Positions 17,381 through 25,051 of a stretch of 34,308 nt of DNA are shown in pieces. The position numbers were made by a program, and so were the translations under genes. The notes beneath the pieces are model-generated. The model was not told the DNA's origin, did not search any database, and saw only the letters and a list, made by a program, of their open reading frames with translations. Positions within the stretch are counted from its first letter, which is position 1. Every line of letters begins with the position of its first letter. The stretch is taken from positions 1-34,308 of the IMG/VR virus record IMGVR_UViG_3300034072_001334; one strand, 5' to 3'. Source of the stretch: a virus.

Positions 17381-18147
17381 CTATTTAGAATTAACGGCCG
17401 CCTTCTCGCTCATCAGGCGAAGCTGGTGATTATCCACGAGAACAATAATTCTGGCCGCTGACTCCCATTCGTCTACGTCCATCAAACGCATGTATTGCAC
17501 GATATCCAAATATGGGATTTGACCCATGCCGCCCATTGCGCCGAGTGACCGGTGAGACTGTAGATGAGCAAAGGCGGTCCAGAAGAACAGTTCCAGGCCG
17601 GTCAGGGGCGGCGCATCGGCTGCGATCTTGTCCCGCATCTTGCGAGACCGTTCATGACCGCGTTCCGCGTCCCGGTTGAGCTTGACCACCTGGGACGCGA
17701 ATTTCGCGTCGTAATCGATGCGCGCGATTAGTTTTTTGCGATTGCCTCGCTCTGGGCGGCGATGCTGACTGCCTTGAAATTCGCAGCATCAAGCGCCTTG
17801 TTCCAGATGGACAGGACGACCCATTCATGACCATCGGTCAGCAGAAATTCGCGACAAAGGTCCGGATCGAACTTCACCGGCTTGTCGTCTTCATCGACCA
17901 TGTCCCAATCGACCACACTGAATTCCATCAGCGTATCGACAAGCTGTTCGATGTCATTGAGCTTGTCCAGGCGTGCTTTCCGCTTCGGCTCTTCCAACTT
18001 CACCTTGGTGGCCTGCGACAGGAAATCGATATAGCGGCACTTATAACGACCACCATTCACATCCAGTTCTTCATCGACGATATCGAAGAACACGCCGCCA
18101 GTAGCGGCCTCGCGATTGACGCGAGAAACAGATTTCAACTTAACCAA
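17381..18147 (-). CDS. Tail assembly chaperone GT, made by -1 frameshift
   Basis: The long form is 255 residues. Residues 1-139 are shared with the short protein, then the ribosome slips -1 at A AAA AAC (17737-17731) and reads CTA ATC GCG onward to TAG at 17381, adding 116 residues (LIARIDYDAKFASQ...). The extension includes LTGLELFFWTAF and ends AAVNSK. The extension frame has no convincing start of its own; a GTG at 17689 lacks TAAATA and a ribosome site. In lambda, G and GT bind tape measure and tube subunits during tail assembly, and this gene lies immediately upstream of the tape measure. Confidence 0.8.
17382..17387 (-). promoter_or_regulatory. TAAATA start-proximal motif (tape measure)
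   Basis: TTCTAAATAGTCCGTG, 4 nt before GTG 17377. The TAG of the motif is the stop codon of the GT frame. Confidence 0.6.
17728..18147 (-). CDS. Tail assembly chaperone G (139 aa)
   Basis: It starts at TTG 18147 (MVKLKSVSRV) and ends KN-TAA directly after the slippery heptamer. Size, acidic character and place between tail tube and tape measure match the G-type chaperone. The leader is 29 nt from the TAAATA hexamer and contains an ATAACCC/GGGTTAT inverted repeat. Weak TTG initiation together with frameshifting would help keep the dose low. Confidence 0.75.
   Translation of the reverse strand: MVKLKSVSRVNREAATGGVFFDIVDEELDVNGGRYKCRYIDFLSQATKVKLEEPKRKARLDKLNDIEQLVDTLMEFSVVDWDMVDEDDKPVKFDPDLCREFLLTDGHEWVVLSIWNKALDAANFKAVSIAAQSEAIAKN
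17731..17737 (-). other. -1 ribosomal slippery site A AAA AAC
   Basis: The frame is GCA AAA AAC TAA: a perfect X XXY YYZ heptamer with the zero-frame stop immediately after it, at the G to GT boundary where such sites are conserved in long-tailed phages. Confidence 0.8.
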
Positions 18148-18176
18148 TGTATAACCCTCAAAATTGATTTACGGGT

Positions 18177-18182
18177 TATTTA
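18177..18182 (-). promoter_or_regulatory. TAAATA motif with leader (tail chaperone)
   Basis: TTGCATAAATAACCCG right after the terminator hairpin of the tail tube gene. A 29-nt leader separates it from TTG 18147. Confidence 0.5.
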
Positions 18183-18189
18183 TGCAAAT

Positions 18190-18217
18190 GGAGCCGACCC
18201 CATGCGGGACCGGCTCC
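18190..18217 (-). terminator. Intrinsic terminator after tail tube gene
   Basis: Minus-strand hairpin: GGAGCCG pairs with CGGCTCC, and CCC with GGG, around a GCAT loop. Only a short ATTT follows, so termination may be partial. A TAAATA motif lies 7 nt downstream. Confidence 0.55.
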
Positions 18218-18243
18218 AATCGGCTGCGGAGGGTGACGCAGAC

Positions 18244-19146
18244 TTAGAGGAAGGTTACCGACGTGCTGGTGTTGGCAACCGGATCGAGACCACCCGACAG
18301 ATTGATGACCGAGTAGATCATCTCATCTTCCTCGTCCTGCGGGCGGGAGAAATTGGCCTTGTAGACCGTCAGCTTGATACCATTGCCGACCCTGCCGAGC
18401 GTGATTTCGACAAGCTGACCGACCTCGCCCAGCGTGTTGGCGAGCGTGTGGTCCTCTTTGAATACAGTGACGCTGCCGGTCACGTTACGGCGACCGCTCG
18501 TGGCAATGTTGCGGGCCTGCTTGGCGCCCATCTTGTAGACGGCGTTGCGGGTGTGGGCGACCTCCAGGGTGAAGGACGAAAGCTCCAGGTCGTCAAACGC
18601 GCCGATCTTGACCAGGCCAAGTTCAGCCGAAGTCAGAAGCGGGACGCTGCTTTCTACGCCTTCGGTCAGGCCCTCGATCTCAGTGTCGGTCTCTTCCAGG
18701 CTCTGGCCGACCAAGGGGAAGGTCACGCGAATGAAGGTGCCAACTTCGCCGGAAATGTTGGCGCTGACGCACTGCACGCCACGGTAATACTGAACGTTAA
18801 CACCATCCGCATTCTGGGTCAGCTTGCGCACGGTGAACGACTTGTCGGCCTTACCAGCCTTAATGACGTTGGTTGCCAGGGTGCCGCTGTAGGCGCTTTC
18901 GAACAGCACCTTGATTGCGGGGCTGGCGCGAAGCTCCATCTCGAACTGGCCAGTCACGGATTCCGTCAGGGCACGGGCGCCCAGGCCGTCACGGGTCGCA
19001 GTCTTCGTTTCGGCCTCAACCATATCGGATTCGAGACTGATGGTGGAACTATCAAGGACAGCGACGGGAATCCAAGCGCCAGTGGTGGGGGTAACGCCAG
19101 CCACGTCTTCGACGATGATGGCGTAGGAAATGTCAGAGGTATTCAT
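18244..19146 (-). CDS. Major tail tube protein (300 aa)
   Basis: ATG 19146 follows TTTGGAGACC at the same spacing as in the capsid gene. The sequence is a typical tail tube beta-sandwich: an N-terminal TGAWIPVAVLDSSTISLESDMVEAE-type stretch, GQFEMELRASPAIKVLFESA, and a C-terminal INLSGGLDP. It has no membrane segment or Cys-rich region. It lies between the tail terminator and chaperone genes. The longer leader, separate TAAATA copy and downstream terminator suggest a strong single-gene transcript, as expected for a protein needed in hundreds of copies. Confidence 0.85.
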   Translation of the reverse strand: MNTSDISYAIIVEDVAGVTPTTGAWIPVAVLDSSTISLESDMVEAETKTATRDGLGARALTESVTGQFEMELRASPAIKVLFESAYSGTLATNVIKAGKADKSFTVRKLTQNADGVNVQYYRGVQCVSANISGEVGTFIRVTFPLVGQSLEETDTEIEGLTEGVESSVPLLTSAELGLVKIGAFDDLELSSFTLEVAHTRNAVYKMGAKQARNIATSGRRNVTGSVTVFKEDHTLANTLGEVGQLVEITLGRVGNGIKLTVYKANFSRPQDEEDEMIYSVINLSGGLDPVANTSTSVTFL

Positions 19147-19195
19147 TGAGAAAAACGGTCTCCAAATAATCGTTTAGAGCCGTTCGGCCCTTCAT
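19133..19195 (-). other. Possible 20-codon upstream ORF overlapping the tail tube start
   Basis: ATG at 19195 lies 3 nt after TAAATA and opens a 20-codon frame (MKGRTALNDYLETV...) ending at TGA 19133, 14 nt past the tail tube ATG. It may be a chance frame or may tune tail tube translation. Confidence 0.25.
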
Positions 19196-19198
19196 CGT
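19147..19198 (-). promoter_or_regulatory. Tail tube mRNA leader with 5' hairpin and GGAGACC
   Basis: After TAAATA, a GGGCC-GAAC-GGCTC hairpin lies near the predicted 5' end, followed by TTTGGAGACC about 10 nt before ATG. The GGAGACC stretch and its spacing match the capsid leader. Confidence 0.5.
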
Positions 19199-19204
19199 TA
19201 TTTA
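19199..19204 (-). promoter_or_regulatory. TAAATA motif with leader (tail tube)
   Basis: TCGATAAATAACGATG. The tail tube ATG is about 52 nt downstream. Confidence 0.55.
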
Positions 19205-19227
19205 TCGATCTGACCGTTTCCACCGCT

Positions 19228-19626
19228 TCAGGCGGGTCTGTTCTTCAGCCTGGACGAGCGCCATGGGATCGAGATGCGAATTTCGTATCCCTGGTCTTCA
19301 TAAACATCGACATCGGCACCGCCGCACCACAGGTTTTCCGTAGACCATTCTTCGAAAATGTCGCGGATATGCTGGGCGAGTTCATTTGCTGCGCCAGTCC
19401 CCTCGCCCTTCTTGTCGCGGATAACGGCGATGATCCGGCCAAGCTGGGTCTGGCGATATTGCGTCCGACCTGTGCTGCTGCGCTGTGACGCGCCTGGCAC
19501 AAAGGAAATCGAGGCGCGAAGGATATCGGCGACATCCTGTGACGGACGATTGGCGCGGATGACCGGCGCGGGATGATCATATGCAGCGTCGAAGCGAGCG
19601 CGCAGAATTGCGAGGTCTTCGATCAT
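19228..19626 (-). CDS. Tail terminator / completion protein (132 aa)
   Basis: The ATG overlaps the previous TGA as ATGA. The 132-residue alpha/beta protein (VFAA-type gene follows upstream; here ELAQHIRDIFEEWSTENL and YEDQGYEIRISIPW) has the size and position of a tail terminator (gpU-like), which caps the tail tube at the neck. It is the last of four connector genes. Direct family recognition is weak; gene order carries the call. Confidence 0.6.
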   Translation of the reverse strand: MIEDLAILRARFDAAYDHPAPVIRANRPSQDVADILRASISFVPGASQRSSTGRTQYRQTQLGRIIAVIRDKKGEGTGAANELAQHIRDIFEEWSTENLWCGGADVDVYEDQGYEIRISIPWRSSRLKNRPA

Positions 19627-20027
19627 GCGTCGAACCCCGCTGTAGCCGCGTCGATGGCATTGTCGGCCCAGCCCTCTGGCGCCTGTGGCGAATGACCATC
19701 CAGCAGCGGCCCTGTGTAGACCGTGGGGTTCGTGATGAAGACATCCTGATACGCTTTTCGGGCGGCGACCGTGGCTTGGGCGCGACCGATCGCCCCTCCC
19801 CCACTCTTATCCTCGCCTGGAATTTCGGTCATGGCTGGCGCGCCCAGGGTCGTCTGGAAATTGTGGCGGAAATGGCCGGTATCGACCGGCGCTGCAAAAA
19901 CAAGGTTGGTGGTGGCATCCAGAGTGATCTTACCGGCGACCAATTTCTCCAGGTCGGCGGTTAGCGCATCTTCAACATTGAGATTGTCTACGATGTCCGA
20001 CATGTCGATTTCGAATTCGCGGCTCAT
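19623..20027 (-). CDS. HK97 gp10-like head-tail connector (134 aa)
   Basis: ATG 20027 overlaps the previous stop as ATGA, so the longer frame starting at 20048 is not preferred. The protein has the typical gp10 layout: an N-terminal helix, then VFAAPVDTGHFRHNFQTT, where the PVDTGxxR motif is shared by gp10-type neck proteins, then a GWADNAIDAA helix at the end. It should act in joining completed heads to tails. Confidence 0.75.
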   Translation of the reverse strand: MSREFEIDMSDIVDNLNVEDALTADLEKLVAGKITLDATTNLVFAAPVDTGHFRHNFQTTLGAPAMTEIPGEDKSGGGAIGRAQATVAARKAYQDVFITNPTVYTGPLLDGHSPQAPEGWADNAIDAATAGFDA

Positions 20028-20368
20028 CCCTCGACGACGACCTCCCATACGATCGCGGTCGATTTCAGCATCACCGCGCGGGTCTGGGCGATAGCCAGGC
20101 GACGATCGCCGACCAGGATGATGTCGCCGAGTTCAGGAGTGGCGCCACGGATAAGCGCACCCGAAAGCATCACCTTGCGTCCGGCCTCGTCGGTGCTTTC
20201 GATCGGCTTATCGACCATCATGCAGGTCAGTTGCGTGACTGTGCCTGGGATTTTCTTATCGGTGACCGGATCGAACGTCGGCGCTTTCTCGCGCCACAAG
20301 ATCGCGGCAGAGCCGAACAGATTTCCGATCAGGTCGTCGGCAAGGGCAGAGAAAGTTTGCTCGATCAT
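20024..20368 (-). CDS. Head closure / stopper-like protein (114 aa)
   Basis: It starts in an ATGA overlap with the upstream connector and ends in an ATGA overlap with the gp10-like gene. The beta-rich protein contains ALIRGATPELGDIILVGDRRLAI, a barrel-like pattern of head-closure or minor neck proteins. It probably seals the portal channel after packaging. The assignment is from position, size and fold pattern. Confidence 0.55.
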   Translation of the reverse strand: MIEQTFSALADDLIGNLFGSAAILWREKAPTFDPVTDKKIPGTVTQLTCMMVDKPIESTDEAGRKVMLSGALIRGATPELGDIILVGDRRLAIAQTRAVMLKSTAIVWEVVVEG

Positions 20369-20769
20369 CGAGCCATCCTCGACGAAGAAGCGATGCGGGC
20401 GCTGACATTGTTGCCACGCAGCGACGCGATCGGGGCTAGGATGGAGGTGATCTGCGGATAGGGATCACGATCGAGATCACGCTTGGTCGTGACGCGGCCG
20501 ACACCGGCAAGCTCCTGGGTCGATTCCGTCACGGTTGGATCGACTGCCTGGGCGGTCAGGAGGGTGGCGGCGAGGACGATTGCGGCACGTTTCGCGAGAG
20601 GGTCGGCTTTATCATCCTTGGCGAGCGTGCCGACGTAGCGATCAGCGATATAGTCGCTGGCGCGGATCAGGAGGGCAGCGCGCATGTCGTCGGCGGCAGT
20701 GGCCCAGCCCTGCGTCAGGCGGGCATCATGAAATTCATCTGCTTCAGCAAGGGTCGCAAAAATGGTCAT
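20365..20769 (-). CDS. Head-tail adaptor, DnaT-like/gp6-like family (134 aa)
   Basis: ATG 20769, 5 nt after TAAATA and just downstream of the capsid terminator. The helical protein begins with ATLAEADEFHDARL and contains RASDYIADRYVGT and RVTTKRDLDRDPYP. It resembles the phage family often labelled DnaT-like ssDNA-binding, which in this position is more likely the adaptor docked on the portal. It starts a four-gene ATGA-coupled neck cluster. Confidence 0.65.
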   Translation of the reverse strand: MTIFATLAEADEFHDARLTQGWATAADDMRAALLIRASDYIADRYVGTLAKDDKADPLAKRAAIVLAATLLTAQAVDPTVTESTQELAGVGRVTTKRDLDRDPYPQITSILAPIASLRGNNVSARIASSSRMAR

Positions 20770-20774
20770 CCAGC

Positions 20775-20780
20775 TATTTA
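20775..20780 (-). promoter_or_regulatory. TAAATA start-proximal motif (adaptor), after a terminator
   Basis: CAGCATAAATAGCTGGATG, 5 nt before ATG 20769 and about 11 nt after the T-run of the capsid terminator. Transcription of the neck genes needs either readthrough or initiation here. Confidence 0.65.
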
Positions 20781-20790
20781 TGCTGACACG

Positions 20791-20820
20791 AAAAAGCCCT
20801 GGTGGCGGACCACCAGGGCT
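20791..20820 (-). terminator. Strong intrinsic terminator after major capsid gene
   Basis: A perfect 11-bp stem AGCCCTGGTGG/CCACCAGGGCT with a 4-nt loop, followed on the minus strand by TTTTT. It lies 24 nt after the capsid stop. Confidence 0.85.
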
Positions 20821-20843
20821 TTCTACGTCGGGCTAAGCGCTCT

Positions 20844-21854
20844 TTAGCCGTTGGTCTTCAGGATCGCGATCGGGACCAGCTTGCGGTCGTAAACGCGCTT
20901 GAGGGCGCCTTCAGCGGCAAACTGCGCATTGGTCGGCGACTTGGACGGTGCAGTCACCGCAGCAAGCGACTGATAGCCGCGCGGATGCAGGACGAAGGCC
21001 TTGCGGGTGAACAGCTTGTCTTCACCCGAGTTGTCACCCGAGTGCGGATCGCGACCGACTTCGGCAGCATCTTCGCCGAGATCGCCTTCACCATAGGCGA
21101 AGGCGCCCTGGCCCAGCATGAAGGTGGTGTAGGTCTTGCGGTTGGTGCCCTGTTCGACGGGGCATGCATCGGTGACGATGACCGTGCGGCCGTAGTAGGT
21201 GCCGAACGGCGCCACTGCCGAAATCGGACCCCATGCACCGGGTTCGGACTTCTGAAGCTCGGTCTTCACGAACGAATGCATGACGATCATGCCCAGCGAA
21301 TCCTGGGCATCACCCATCGTCTGGAAGGTGTCGGCGATGCTGGCATAACCAGCCTTCTGAGCAGCAGTGACCGCGCCGGTGCCATCCGTCGCGACATTGA
21401 TGACCATGTCGCCACCATTGTCAGCGACGTTGTTGACAGCGATGCCCCGCAGCATGGCGAGCAGGGTGTTCTGCAAATCGATCGACCAATAGTCGGCCGC
21501 GAAGGTCGCGATGGCCTGCATCGGATCGCTACCGGCGACCAGGCCAGCCAGCGCCATGCTCGACCATGCCTTGTTTCGGAAGTTCTTTTGCGCGACCTGC
21601 TTGGCAGCAGTGATGCCAGCGGTCTCGCCCTTACGATCGGGATCGTCCGACCCGACCGAGCTTTCGCCATAGTCGAGGACATTCCAGTGCGGCAGGTCCA
21701 TCACGGTGCCGCCCGAGTTGGCAAGCTGTGCGGCTTCAGGGGTGCGGGTGATGATGCCGCTATTCAGAATAGCGGACTTCTCAACCGTCTGCGCAAGAAC
21801 ATACTGCGCGAAAATCTTCGGTTCGATAATATTCGAGAGGCGTGTCGTCGCCAT
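20844..21854 (-). CDS. Major capsid protein (336 aa)
   Basis: ATG 21854 (MATTRLSNIIEPKIF) is preferred over the in-frame TTG at 21872. Features typical of HK97-fold coat proteins are the N-terminal helix ending AQYVLAQTVEKSAIL, a central PHWNVLDYGESSVG loop, LQNTLLAMLRGI, AQDSLGMIVMHSFVKTELQK and YYGRTVIVTDACP. There is no separate protease gene; the scaffold candidate lies upstream. Leader, GGAGACC and a following terminator give it its own strong transcription unit. The label rests on size, order and fold pattern. Confidence 0.88.
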   Translation of the reverse strand: MATTRLSNIIEPKIFAQYVLAQTVEKSAILNSGIITRTPEAAQLANSGGTVMDLPHWNVLDYGESSVGSDDPDRKGETAGITAAKQVAQKNFRNKAWSSMALAGLVAGSDPMQAIATFAADYWSIDLQNTLLAMLRGIAVNNVADNGGDMVINVATDGTGAVTAAQKAGYASIADTFQTMGDAQDSLGMIVMHSFVKTELQKSEPGAWGPISAVAPFGTYYGRTVIVTDACPVEQGTNRKTYTTFMLGQGAFAYGEGDLGEDAAEVGRDPHSGDNSGEDKLFTRKAFVLHPRGYQSLAAVTAPSKSPTNAQFAAEGALKRVYDRKLVPIAILKTNG

Positions 21855-21912
21855 ATTGATTTGGGTCTCCAAAAATTAAACGACGACACACACAAACGTT
21901 ATCGTCTGGCCT
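21855..21912 (-). promoter_or_regulatory. Capsid mRNA leader with GGAGACC element
   Basis: The 58-nt leader has a possible GACGA/TCGTC stem and ends in TTTTTGGAGACCCAAATCAA before ATG. The GGAGACC block and its distance to ATG match the tail tube leader. Confidence 0.45.
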
Positions 21913-21918
21913 TATTTA
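21913..21918 (-). promoter_or_regulatory. TAAATA motif with leader (major capsid)
   Basis: CTGATAAATAAGGCC, 23 nt after the scaffold stop. Confidence 0.55.
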
Positions 21919-21941
21919 TCAGCGAGACGATTTCTCCTGGC

Positions 21942-22550
21942 TCAGGAGAGGTAATCATGACCATGCTTTGCCGCATATGCTTTGGCAGTTTCGCCATTTT
22001 CTTTCTTGAGGCGATTATAGGCATCCAGTGACCAAGCATCTGGCGTCGCCTTGGCTGCGTTACGCAGGCCCATGCCGACATCGCTGTTGGCGGGCTTCTC
22101 GATGTAGGCAGCGCCGGTGCCAGCGAAATATTCGGCGAAATGCGCGCCAACCGTTTTGTCGCCGATCATCGCGCCACCATCGCGGACTTCGATCCGGCCG
22201 ATATTGGCGGCGGTGAGGAGGTCGAGATGCGCGGGGTCAACCTTCGCCGCAGCGAAGGCAGCGGTGAGTTCATGCGATTTCAAGCGGGCGTGATGCGCGG
22301 CTCGCTCTGTGTCCAATTCGGCGCGGTAGCGATCGAGTTCTGCTTGGTGGCTGGCCTTGAGGGCTTCGACATTTCCGGCCTTTTCGGCCGCGTCGCGCGC
22401 CGCCTGGTCGGCCTTGGTCTTCGCATCGACCTTCTCGCTTTTCAGGGCCGCGTTGGTGGTTTCGAGTGAAGAAACCGACGCGGTGAGCGAGCTAATTTTT
22501 TCGACGGCCGCAGTAAGTTCGGCCTGTAATTCTTCGATAGTCTTTTCCAT
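21942..22550 (-). CDS. Probable capsid scaffold protein (202 aa, DUF6651-like)
   Basis: ATG 22550 has AAAGGAAAC upstream. Residues 1-115 are a long charged coiled coil (MEKTIEELQAELTAAVEKIS); the C-terminal part has AAFAAAKVDPAHLDLL and a small basic end. This is the usual look of a head scaffold, and it lies directly before the capsid gene. No serine protease motif is visible, so it is scaffold only. It has its own TAAATA copy and a hairpin-bearing leader. Confidence 0.7.
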   Translation of the reverse strand: MEKTIEELQAELTAAVEKISSLTASVSSLETTNAALKSEKVDAKTKADQAARDAAEKAGNVEALKASHQAELDRYRAELDTERAAHHARLKSHELTAAFAAAKVDPAHLDLLTAANIGRIEVRDGGAMIGDKTVGAHFAEYFAGTGAAYIEKPANSDVGMGLRNAAKATPDAWSLDAYNRLKKENGETAKAYAAKHGHDYLS

Positions 22551-22603
22551 GTTTCCTTTCGTCTGCTGATTAGAGGACGCCACCCAGGCTTGGGTGACGC
22601 TTC
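22551..22603 (-). promoter_or_regulatory. Scaffold mRNA leader with 5' hairpin
   Basis: A perfect CACCCA/TGGGTG hairpin with a 4-nt loop (22581-22596) lies near the predicted 5' end; AAAGGA precedes ATG. Confidence 0.45.
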
Positions 22604-22609
22604 TATTTA
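22604..22609 (-). promoter_or_regulatory. TAAATA motif with leader (scaffold)
   Basis: TTCGCTAAATAGAAGCG. The TAA of the motif is the stop codon of the MuF-like gene. Confidence 0.5.
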
Positions 22610-23686
22610 GCGAAAGGCAGCAGGGTGAAGCCGACGTAGCTGTTCGAGGGTGTATTCCTTGCCCGTGCCGTCGTGGAAATCCTGAAACTTAATTTTCTTG
22701 CTGATGAAAAGGTCGGCTTTCCGTTTGCCCAGCACTTCTTCGATCGTGGCGCGGGACTGCTTGGGCAGCCAGGTCGCATAGGTTTCCAAGCCGCCCACCT
22801 GGCCGTTCATGGATGCGCGGGCGGGGGGAGGAACATCATCGACATCTAAACCAAGCTCGCGCCAGGTTGGGGTGACCGGCACAAGGAGCGACCGGCAGCG
22901 AATATGCAGCGCAGGCTTGGGATGCGGCTTCGAACGCTCGAAGACCTTGCCATCTAGGCTGCGGCAACGATCGGTCGTCCGCGTGTCGAGCGTCGCGACG
23001 AAGCGAACACGAGGAACCAGCGCCGGATTTTCATCATACAACGCCTCTCGTGCGTTATTCTGCACAGTCGCCGTGGCGGTCAAAACCATCGACTGGACGC
23101 TCTTTCGAGAAGCGCCCAGGACACCATCAGCATAGCCCTTCGCGCGGGTGCCACGGAGCGAGCGGACGATCTGATCGGTCGTCCGGCCAGATGATACGCC
23201 ATCCCGGATCACAGCCTCAATTTTGGTGATCCGACTTTCCGCAATGCCATCCACCCAAGGCCGGACAAGATAACCACTGACCGGCGATTCCTCGACAAGC
23301 TGGCGCAGGACGCCGGGGGCTGGGATGTTCACGCCAAGCTGGACGGGGATGACCCGCTTGATCGTCGAAGCCGCCCATTCCGCTTCATATTCGGCGAAAT
23401 CCGAAAGTTCTTCGATCAGGTCGTTCGCTACAGGGCGATAGGCGTTGTCATTGATGGCGCGGAGGTCGCGGATCGTCTCTTCGATCCGTCGCGTCGTGGC
23501 CGGACCACGGTCGAAACCATCTGCCGCGATCTGCGCGTATCGCCGGGTCACTTCATCAAGCAGCGACTTGTCGGCGCTGTTGATCATCCGGACAATCTTG
23601 GCCGCAACCGACTTGCCATAACGTTGGGCGTAGATCGCATGGAGGACATAGAGCGACGCCAGTTCGTCGTTGACGCTGTCAGCCAT
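22607..23686 (-). CDS. MuF-like minor head protein (SPP1 gp7 family, 359 aa)
   Basis: The ATG shares one base with the portal stop (TAATG). The N-terminal 200 residues are helical. Residues about 228-270 hold the Mu F motif: RFVATLDTRTTDRCRSLDG, then HPKPALHIRCRS. Proteins of this family bind portal or enter the capsid in few copies, and in some phages carry effector domains. The C-terminal 80 residues (ATWLPKQSRATIEEVLGKRK) look like a separate small domain seen in several MuF proteins. Its place directly after portal is canonical. Confidence 0.85.
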   Translation of the reverse strand: MADSVNDELASLYVLHAIYAQRYGKSVAAKIVRMINSADKSLLDEVTRRYAQIAADGFDRGPATTRRIEETIRDLRAINDNAYRPVANDLIEELSDFAEYEAEWAASTIKRVIPVQLGVNIPAPGVLRQLVEESPVSGYLVRPWVDGIAESRITKIEAVIRDGVSSGRTTDQIVRSLRGTRAKGYADGVLGASRKSVQSMVLTATATVQNNAREALYDENPALVPRVRFVATLDTRTTDRCRSLDGKVFERSKPHPKPALHIRCRSLLVPVTPTWRELGLDVDDVPPPARASMNGQVGGLETYATWLPKQSRATIEEVLGKRKADLFISKKIKFQDFHDGTGKEYTLEQLRRLHPAAFR

Positions 23687-25047
23687 TATTCGACCTGGGC
23701 GACCGGCTCGACGGCGGGATCATACGGAGGAAGGAGGTTGGCCTCCCCTTCCAGCCTGGCGCGCTCTTCCTCCCACGAAATCGACGGATCACGCCAGCCA
23801 CCATCGACCATCATCGTGTGGTAGCTTTCCAAGCTGAGACGGCCTTCGCGCACATCGGTTGCCAGGGTGGAGACTTCGGTGTCACTCCAAGGGACAGGGA
23901 TGAAATCGGTATTGAGGGCGAATTCAACGCCGTCGAGACCGGCCCACTCCAACATGAGATTGATGGGCTTTTCGAGCCAGGCAGAGACGCTGCGGGCAAC
24001 ACCAGCCAGGGAAGCATTCTCGCCAGAGTGGCGCATCGCGACCGTATCAGCGGCCTCCACACCTGCCTTTTCACCTGCCAGGATGCGCGACCCCAGCGCT
24101 GCCATATGGGCCTCCAAGCGATCTAGTTCGGAGCGGACGCCGGGCAATTCCGCGCTCGCCTGGATGATCTTCGCATCGGAGGACTTCCCATTTTCACTCG
24201 CGGGAAGCCACCAGACCGCGCCAGGCGCCATCGAAAGCGGGATTTCGTTGCCATTGGCATCGACTTCGCGCTCTGCGCCGATCATCACGACACGCGGGGT
24301 GGTGGTCCAGGCAAGGCCATCATAGTGGCGCGCCTGTAGTTGATAATGCTTCACAGCCGTGACGGCGACGGGATCGAGCAGGCTGGTGGTCGTGCTGTCG
24401 CCGCGCACGAAAAGCGGCAGGCTGGTCAGCGGACGATTTCCCATCGAGATGGTGACCGGATCGGTTGCAGTCCAGACAGTGCCGTCGCGGGTGTGAATGA
24501 TCACCTGGGCGGCACCACTCACAATCGAGAGTTCACGGATCGTGTCGGCATCGTCGCGAAGGCGGGCGTAGATCAGACCCTTCCGGCCTCCAACGATGCC
24601 ATGCTGGAGATCGAGAATATCATCGGCCTGATAGAGGGCCAGAAAAGGCCGTGCGGCAGCTTCCTGCCAGAAAACCAAGACCGCCGCGAAGTCGGTGATC
24701 GCGGCCTCCTTAAATGCCATCGCGGCGAATTCAGGGAGGCTGTCCCCTTCAATGGTGACCGTCGCGAGGAAATCTTCGACCACCGCGCTGTCAGTGGTCG
24801 CCGTGGGGTCTTCGCGAAACACCTGGCCCATGATCCCGCCGAGGGTTCGGGCGGTCGCCTCGTAGAATGGCGTCTGATCGCAATATGCGGTGAATTCATC
24901 GTCGCTATAGCCGGACGGGCGAATGAGATAGTGGCCAGCCTTCGCCTGGGCGGACATCTGGTCACCGCCATCGACACAGTCGCGGGTGCGCTGCCAGCGG
25001 CGGTTCTGCTTCGAAAATTTCTCGGTCTGGATCGATGGTGATTGCAT
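23686..25047 (-). CDS. Portal protein, DUF4055 type (453 aa)
   Basis: ATG 25047 lies 4 nt after TAAATA; the TerL TAA is inside the motif. The protein matches the DUF4055 portal pattern: WQRTRDCVDGGDQMSAQAK, YLIRPSGYSDDEFTAY, ATARTLGGIMGQVFREDP, VLVFWQEAAARPFLALY and a helical LPGVRSELDRLEAHMAALG region. Twelve copies should form the DNA channel at the capsid vertex and bind TerL. The C-terminal acidic tail PPYDPAVEPVAQVE runs into the next start. Confidence 0.85.
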   Translation of the reverse strand: MQSPSIQTEKFSKQNRRWQRTRDCVDGGDQMSAQAKAGHYLIRPSGYSDDEFTAYCDQTPFYEATARTLGGIMGQVFREDPTATTDSAVVEDFLATVTIEGDSLPEFAAMAFKEAAITDFAAVLVFWQEAAARPFLALYQADDILDLQHGIVGGRKGLIYARLRDDADTIRELSIVSGAAQVIIHTRDGTVWTATDPVTISMGNRPLTSLPLFVRGDSTTTSLLDPVAVTAVKHYQLQARHYDGLAWTTTPRVVMIGAEREVDANGNEIPLSMAPGAVWWLPASENGKSSDAKIIQASAELPGVRSELDRLEAHMAALGSRILAGEKAGVEAADTVAMRHSGENASLAGVARSVSAWLEKPINLMLEWAGLDGVEFALNTDFIPVPWSDTEVSTLATDVREGRLSLESYHTMMVDGGWRDPSISWEEERARLEGEANLLPPYDPAVEPVAQVE

Positions 25048-25051
25048 CGGC

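Noticed and set aside
17827-19149. 440-codon rightward open frame opposite the tail tube and chaperone genes
   Set aside because: It is antisense to two well-supported structural genes, has no ribosome site, and its composition follows from the GC-rich third positions of the other strand.
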